Assembly: GCA_003663525.1 (NCBI GenBank)
Contig: QMUF01000059.1
Location: 1 to 8,404, forward strand
Length of the DNA stretch: 8,404 bases
Direction: 5' to 3'
Source: Thermococci archaeon
Lineage (GTDB): Archaea; Methanobacteriota_B; Thermococci; Thermococcales; Thermococcaceae
Shown piece by piece: positions 4,825 to 8,404 of this stretch. The notes below the pieces were generated by a model. That model made no database searches, was not told where the DNA came from, and worked only from the letters and a program-made list of their open reading frames with translations. Both the position numbers and the translations under genes were made by a program. The first letter of the stretch is position 1. Each line of letters opens with the position of its first letter.

Positions 4825-5670
4825 ATGAGAATCCATTACGAATGTTTTATGTGCATTGCCAACCAGTGCCAAAGAATAATCGAGATGACAACTGACGACT
4901 TAGAAAAGAGAAAAACAGCAGCGGTTTTCTCGGCAAAGCTTATGGGCAAACTCAAAGAAGATTCAATATCTGGAATAGTTGCTAGTGAAATAATTTCTGA
5001 ACTGTATAAGTTCTTGGGAATTGAAGATCCTTTTAAGGAATACAAGGAAAGATCAAATGAGATTGCAAAAAAGATTTTGGAGAATATTACAAAAAATCTA
5101 AAAATTGATCTCAAGATGGCTCTTAAACTAGCAATAGTTGGGAATATCATTGATTTTGCAATAGGTTATTCTCCAGAAAAAATAGAGCGGGACACCATGC
5201 ACCTAATTAATGAGGATTTATATGTGGATAACTCAGAAGAGCTTTTTAAAATACTTAAACATGCGAGAGTGCTTTTATACCTCACTGATAATTGTGGAGA
5301 GATATATTTTGATAAACTCTTTTTGAAGAAAATTAAAGAAAGTTTTCCTGATTTGGAGATATATATCGCAGGGAAAGAGCAACCGCTTATTAATGATGCT
5401 ACAGTGAATGAGTTAAGAGCAGCTGGTCTTCAAGAAGTTGGAGAGATAATTTCTACGGGGTTTGGAGTTGTGGGGGTTCCATTGGATAGGATTTCGGGGA
5501 TGTTCAAAGAGATTTTTGATAGTGCCGATGTAATTATAGCAAAGGGGCAGGCCAACTTTGAGACCCTGAACGAAAGTAATGACAGAAGAATATTTTATCT
5601 CTTAAAAGCAAAGTGCATGCCCATTGCAAGAGAGTTGCGGGTTCCGCAGGGGGCCATGCTATGTATATAG
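4825..5670 (+). CDS. DUF89 / ARMT1-like family protein, probable metal-dependent phosphatase
   Basis: A 281-residue protein of the archaeal DUF89 (ARMT1-like) family. Studied members are metal-dependent damage-control phosphatases acting on phosphorylated metabolites or damaged cofactors; the substrate of the archaeal branch is not established. The first part, to about residue 140, is helical and starts with a cysteine cluster YECFMCIANQC (C7, C10, C15). The Rossmann-like C-terminal part carries the family signatures: GNIIDFA (106-112), TDNCGEIYFD (154-163) with the metal-binding Asp/Asn, AGKEQPLINDAT (182-193) and AKGQANFETL (239-248). The length is normal for the archaeal group. GGGGAGGATA (4811-4820) precedes the ATG by about 5 nt. 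It stands alone in its transcription unit, since the next gene has its own promoter. Family call is secure; the precise reaction is inferred. Confidence 0.9.
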   Translation: MRIHYECFMCIANQCQRIIEMTTDDLEKRKTAAVFSAKLMGKLKEDSISGIVASEIISELYKFLGIEDPFKEYKERSNEIAKKILENITKNLKIDLKMALKLAIVGNIIDFAIGYSPEKIERDTMHLINEDLYVDNSEELFKILKHARVLLYLTDNCGEIYFDKLFLKKIKESFPDLEIYIAGKEQPLINDATVNELRAAGLQEVGEIISTGFGVVGVPLDRISGMFKEIFDSADVIIAKGQANFETLNESNDRRIFYLLKAKCMPIARELRVPQGAMLCI

Positions 5671-5706
5671 ACATTTGACGATATTAATCTTGACAAAAAT
5701 CGATTA

Positions 5707-5721
5707 GAAAACCTTTTATAC
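5707..5721 (+). promoter_or_regulatory. Promoter of the 69-aa gene
   Basis: GAAAACC (5707-5713) followed by TTTTATACT (5713-5721) is a BRE-TATA pair. The expected TSS near 5741 leaves a leader of about 12 nt to ATG 5753. It also excludes the in-frame TTG at 5729, which would lie upstream of the transcript. Confidence 0.65.
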
Positions 5722-5752
5722 TCTAGAGTTGTATATTTTAATGGTGATATCT

Positions 5753-5962
5753 ATGCCAACTATGATTAAGAAAGATTTGAGGAAGTTTATGAAGGAGTTA
5801 AAACTTCATTACGACGATGTCTGGCGTGTTCCTTCTAGTGAATATCTTAAGAACCCTGATTTCGTTGTAGTTGACCCTAAGACAGGTAAGAAAATGAAAG
5901 TCAGTTTCGTCTCTTTGGACGACGGAGAAGTTGTTAGTGTAGTATATGATGACCTTAGTTGA
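5753..5962 (+). CDS. Small hypothetical protein (69 aa)
   Basis: I do not recognise a named family. The 69 residues begin MPTMIKKDLRKFMKELKLHY, an amphipathic and basic helix, followed by DDVWRVPSSEYLKNPDFVVV, a DPKTGKKMKVSF hairpin and an acidic strand at the end. No cysteine, signal peptide or membrane segment is present. The alternation of strands with a conserved-looking turn suggests a compact alpha/beta fold. The start is ATG 5753, because GGTGAT (5743-5748) lies 4 nt upstream and the TATA box at 5713-5721 puts the TSS near 5741; an upstream TTG at 5729 would not be transcribed. Its own promoter and the downstream T-rich terminator make it a single-gene unit. Such small, strongly promoted proteins are often abundant in Thermococcales, but its role is open. 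Confidence 0.75.
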   Translation: MPTMIKKDLRKFMKELKLHYDDVWRVPSSEYLKNPDFVVVDPKTGKKMKVSFVSLDDGEVVSVVYDDLS

Positions 5963-5986
5963 TTTCGTTTTTTGACGTATTTTTTT
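5963..5986 (+). terminator. T-rich archaeal terminator
   Basis: Two T-runs, 6 T at 5968-5973 and 7 T at 5980-5986, follow directly after the stop codon of the 69-aa gene. Oligo-T stretches in the non-template strand are the usual intrinsic terminators of Thermococcales. Confidence 0.6.
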
Positions 5987-6057
5987 ACGACATTTATTTT
6001 ATAGCTATAAAACTGTAAATTTTTGTCTATTTTCTTGGGATGCAGTCAAATCCAATT

Positions 6058-6074
6058 CAAAAGTGTTAAATATT
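6058..6074 (+). promoter_or_regulatory. Promoter of the helical-repeat protein gene
   Basis: AAAAGTG (6058-6064) followed by TTAAATATT (6066-6074) is a BRE-TATA candidate. The TSS would be near 6095, only about 10 nt before ATG 6105, which agrees with the lack of a strong Shine-Dalgarno site (only GATGATGAG at 6094-6102). Confidence 0.5.
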
Positions 6075-6104
6075 TTTCTATGCAATTCTATTTGATGATG
6101 AGTT

Positions 6105-7151
6105 ATGGAAGATGAGACTATTAAAAGTATTTTCGATTTGGTTGAGATCATCACAGATCCAAAGATTAGGGCACTTACTTATGCTCGTATTGGTTTGGAA
6201 CTTTATCGCATAGAGGATCCTAGGTATTTAGAAGCGTTTAGAAAGTCTTTAGAGGGCGCTGAGGCTATTGAAGATCTAGATGAACTCGTTGATCTTCTTA
6301 TAAATGTAGGGGTATATATAGGCGGAGCAAATAAGAACTCTGCTGCCCGAGTCTTCGCCCGAGTAGTAGAGCTTCTTGAAGGAGTATCTGCACAAAGCAG
6401 AGACAGAAATTTGGAAAAAATGATAAAGTCAATGTTGAGACTGGGGATTCTTAAGCCGGTGCTCTCCTATGCGTTGTTAATTGATGACAGTAGAATAAGA
6501 AATGAAACTTTACTTTCGATTCTTAAGGCTTATCTATCTGCAGGAATCCTTAAAGATGCCATTCAAATTTCAAAAGAACTTCTTGATGAACCTTGGAGCT
6601 CTAAAGCAAAATCAGAGATTTTGAAGTTTCACATAAAAAGAGAGGAAATTGAAAATGCCCTAGAAATATTTAACACTATAGAAGGAGATAGGGAGAAGCT
6701 GATCATGGAAATTGGTGAAGACCTTATGAAATTCCCGGAGTATCTCTCCAAGTTTCTTGATGCATTAAGAGAAGAAGAATTAAAAGCAGTGTCGAGGGAG
6801 TTGTTGAGTCTTTTGATCGAGTCTCCAAGGAGAGAATATGCAGATTTAGTGGAAAGAATTGCTGAAAAAGTGCCAGATGAGAATGTTCAGGTAAAAGTGG
6901 TAGCATTTTTCAATCGAATCGGGAGGAGAGAAAAGGCAATTGAGCAGGCTAGCAAGATAAAAGATGATTATTTGGCCTCGTTGGCATTTGGGGAAATTGC
7001 TATGGGATATCTGAGGCAGGGAAATCTTGATAAAGCAATAGATGCCGTTATGAATGTAAAGGATCCGAAGTGGAACTCAAGGCTTTTGGGAGAGATTTTA
7101 GTCAAGATCCTTAGGTTGGCAATAGAAGAGGCTTTGGAGGAGCAACATTAG
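6105..7151 (+). CDS. TPR-like alpha-helical repeat protein of unknown function
   Basis: A 348-residue, almost wholly helical, charged, cysteine-free protein without signal peptide or membrane segments. Degenerate repeats of about 30-35 residues are visible with the pattern I/D-R-x-x-(T/S)L-x-x-I-x-x-x-(Y/L)L-x-x-G-x-x-x-x-AI. The clearest are at about 127-156 (with ETLLSILKAYLSAG, then AIQIS) and 286-315 (with SLAFGEIAMGYLRQG, then AIDAV). Related motifs appear near 18-33 and 320-337. The pattern resembles TPR/SEL1-like solenoids, which act as protein-protein scaffolds; no catalytic motif is apparent. The start ATG 6105 is the first in frame after the TATA box and has a weak Shine-Dalgarno site. 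Genes of this kind occur in Thermococcales as uncharacterised proteins; the partner is unknown. Its stop lies 42 nt before the nucleoside phosphorylase start, so cotranscription with it is possible. Confidence 0.8.
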   Translation: MEDETIKSIFDLVEIITDPKIRALTYARIGLELYRIEDPRYLEAFRKSLEGAEAIEDLDELVDLLINVGVYIGGANKNSAARVFARVVELLEGVSAQSRDRNLEKMIKSMLRLGILKPVLSYALLIDDSRIRNETLLSILKAYLSAGILKDAIQISKELLDEPWSSKAKSEILKFHIKREEIENALEIFNTIEGDREKLIMEIGEDLMKFPEYLSKFLDALREEELKAVSRELLSLLIESPRREYADLVERIAEKVPDENVQVKVVAFFNRIGRREKAIEQASKIKDDYLASLAFGEIAMGYLRQGNLDKAIDAVMNVKDPKWNSRLLGEILVKILRLAIEEALEEQH

Positions 7152-7159
7152 GTTTAAAT
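7152..7159 (+). promoter_or_regulatory. Possible TATA box of the nucleoside phosphorylase gene
   Basis: GTTTAAAT directly after the stop of the helical-repeat gene is placed to give a TSS near 7180, just ahead of the GGTGGTG ribosome binding site. No clear BRE precedes it, so read-through from the upstream gene is an alternative. Confidence 0.3.
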
Positions 7160-7193
7160 GTTCCTTATTTTGATTATTTCTGGTGGTGTGTTA

Positions 7194-7994
7194 ATGCCAA
7201 GGATAGCTATAATTGGAGGTTCAGGTGTATATGATCCAAGACTTCTAGAGAACCTAAGGGAGGAGATGATAAAAACTCCTTATGGAAGTATTAAGGTCAA
7301 AATAGGTACATATAAAGGAGAGGAAATAGCTTTTCTAGCAAGACATGGAGAGAAACATAGTGTTCCCCCACATAAAATAAATTATCGTGCGAACATATGG
7401 GGTCTGCACGAGCTTGGCGTGAAAAGGATCCTCGCAACCTCTGCAGTTGGCTCGGTGAATGAGGTCATGAAACCTGGGGATTTTGTGATATTGGATCAAC
7501 TAATAGATTTTACAAAAAATAGGACTTATACGTTTTATGACGGTGAAGATGCTCTACATGAAAGGAAGTTCGTGGCCCATGTGGATTTCACAGATCCATA
7601 CTGTCCGGAGCTTAGGGAATCTTTAATTAGGGCCGCGAGAGAATTGGGATTCAGTTATCATCCAAGAGGGACTTACGCTGTAATGGAGGGTCCGAGATTT
7701 GAGACAAGAGCAGAAATTAGGGCATTAAAAATTTTGGGTGCTGATGTAGTAGGAATGACTCAGTCACCTGAAGCAATTTTGGCTAGGGAGCTTGAGATGT
7801 GCTATGCGAGCGTAGCCATTGTGACAAACTATGCTGCTGGGATGAGTAAGACCAAACTCACACACTCGGAGGTTGTTGAGCTAATGCAACAGAAAAGCGA
7901 GGAACTCAAGTTACTTCTTATGAAGGCCATAGAGTATATTCCAAAAATTAGGAGGTGTGCTTGTAAAGATGCTTTAAAGGGTGCCACTGGTTGA
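7194..7994 (+). CDS. MTAP-family purine nucleoside phosphorylase, probable 6-oxopurine specificity
   Basis: This 266-residue cytosolic enzyme phosphorolyses purine nucleosides to base and ribose 1-phosphate. Motifs in order are the glycine-rich phosphate loop IIGGSGVYD (6-14), ARHGEKH (49-55), NYRANIWGLHELG (63-75), ATSAVGS (81-87), EGPRFETRAE (165-174) and GMT (187-189), and a C-terminal CAC (255-257). The CxC is a stabilising disulfide motif described for Pyrococcus enzymes. In methylthioadenosine phosphorylases a TDYD motif recognises the 6-amino group. Here it reads TNYA (211-214), the substitution reported to turn the family towards inosine and guanosine, so I call it 6-oxopurine PNP rather than mtnP. 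ATG 7194 is chosen over ATG 7158 because GGTGGTG (7182-7188) precedes it and MPRIAIIGG is the family's usual start. It is followed by the cupin gene after 40 nt. Confidence 0.9.
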   Translation: MPRIAIIGGSGVYDPRLLENLREEMIKTPYGSIKVKIGTYKGEEIAFLARHGEKHSVPPHKINYRANIWGLHELGVKRILATSAVGSVNEVMKPGDFVILDQLIDFTKNRTYTFYDGEDALHERKFVAHVDFTDPYCPELRESLIRAARELGFSYHPRGTYAVMEGPRFETRAEIRALKILGADVVGMTQSPEAILARELEMCYASVAIVTNYAAGMSKTKLTHSEVVELMQQKSEELKLLLMKAIEYIPKIRRCACKDALKGATG

Positions 7995-8034
7995 CTTTGA
8001 TTGTTTTTATTTATACTTTAGTAGAGGTGATATC

Positions 8035-8361
8035 ATGATCTCCAAAATCAATTTGGATAATAAACTCAAAGAAATTGAAAAGCCATGGTCTCCAATTGAG
8101 GTGGCGCGGATTAACGAGTATGTAATTAGAATGGCTCTTTTTAAGGGTGAATATCACTGGCACAAGCATACAAATGAAGATGAGCTTTTCTACGTATACC
8201 GGAGGAGCATAGTTATTCAGTTAAGGGATTTTCCGGATATAGTTCTACACGAAGGAGAAATGGCCATTGTACCGAGAGGTGTGGAGCACTGTCCTAAGGC
8301 TTTAGAACCTTCCTATGTGCTGATGTTCGAACCTGCAGTATTGAAGAGTAAAGGAGATTAA
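8035..8361 (+). CDS. Small single-domain cupin protein
   Basis: A 108-residue protein with both cupin motifs. Motif 1 is G38-EYHWHKHTNEDE with metal-ligand candidates H41, H43 (or H45) and E48/E50. Motif 2 is G74-EMAIVPRGVEHCP with H85. It is a single conserved barrel of the Cupin_2 type, which binds one divalent metal. These small cupins include dioxygenases, isomerases and sugar-binding proteins, and the substrate cannot be predicted. A partly overlapping upstream frame beginning at 7981 is rejected: ATG 8035 has GAGGTGAT (8024-8031) just upstream, which sets the start. TTTATTTATAC near 8006-8016 could be a TATA box but lies too close to the ATG for a normal leader, so read-through from the phosphorylase gene is likely. 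A similar small cupin is common in Thermococcales; the link to purine salvage is not established. Confidence 0.88.
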   Translation: MISKINLDNKLKEIEKPWSPIEVARINEYVIRMALFKGEYHWHKHTNEDELFYVYRRSIVIQLRDFPDIVLHEGEMAIVPRGVEHCPKALEPSYVLMFEPAVLKSKGD

Positions 8362-8404
8362 ATTACACCGAAAATCTTGGATATTAATATACTCACTCAA
8401 GATA

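Noticed and set aside
4836..5150. 104-codon open frame on the minus strand
   Set aside because: Antisense to the N-terminal half of the DUF89 gene with no promoter or ribosome binding site.
8367..8392. Possible BRE/TATA at the window end (ACCGAAAA, then ATATTAATATA)
   Set aside because: It could be a promoter for the next plus-strand gene, but the spacing between the elements is long and no gene is visible within the window to test it.

Overview
The window looks like a chromosomal segment of a hyperthermophilic euryarchaeon of the order Thermococcales (Pyrococcus/Thermococcus group), probably one of its AT-richer members. The grounds are an archaeal SRP54, an archaeal tRNA-Arg, BRE/TATA-type promoters at about -25 with short leaders, GGAGGTGAT-type Shine-Dalgarno sites, and several proteins that resemble known Thermococcales families. 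No species is claimed.

Layout. (1) 1-302 is the 3' end of a DUF835-domain gene on the plus strand, converging on tRNA-Arg(CCT) on the minus strand (310-387). (2) The tRNA and an Lrp/AsnC regulator gene (505-948, plus) are divergently transcribed. Their promoters flank a perfect 8-bp-arm inverted repeat at 429-450, a good candidate operator. (3) A long minus-strand block runs from 4210 down to 937: SRP54, a stand-alone Lrp-type ligand-binding (RAM) domain overlapping it by 4 nt, a YkgJ-type Cys-rich metal-cluster protein, then (with its own promoter) a GfcR-like HTH-phosphoribosyltransferase regulator and a 116-aa protein of unknown function. The last gene overlaps the 3' end of the lrp gene tail to tail. 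(4) 4251-4765 is an AT-rich stretch of about 500 nt without an intact gene. It carries a small frameshifted gene remnant with a good ribosome binding site and a decayed hairpin that resembles an IS200/IS605 right end. (5) The plus-strand block 4825-8361 holds a DUF89/ARMT1-like metal-dependent phosphatase-family protein, a 69-aa unknown protein, a TPR-like helical-repeat protein, a purine nucleoside phosphorylase of the MTAP family, and a small cupin.

Functional themes. Most genes are housekeeping (protein targeting, purine salvage, tRNA) or small regulators. Three proteins carry ligand-sensing regulatory folds: a full Lrp, a DNA-binding-less RAM domain, and an HTH fused to a PRPP-binding domain. 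The MTAP-family enzyme carries Asn and Ala where MTAPs have the two adenine-recognising Asp residues, which points to 6-oxopurine (inosine/guanosine) specificity.

I see no strong evidence of a wholly new multi-gene system. The best leads are the inverted repeat at 429-450, the relict element at 4500-4740, the stand-alone RAM gene in the SRP54 operon, and the GfcR-like regulator with its unknown partner. Several start codons were moved from the longest possible open frame, using Shine-Dalgarno and TATA positions.
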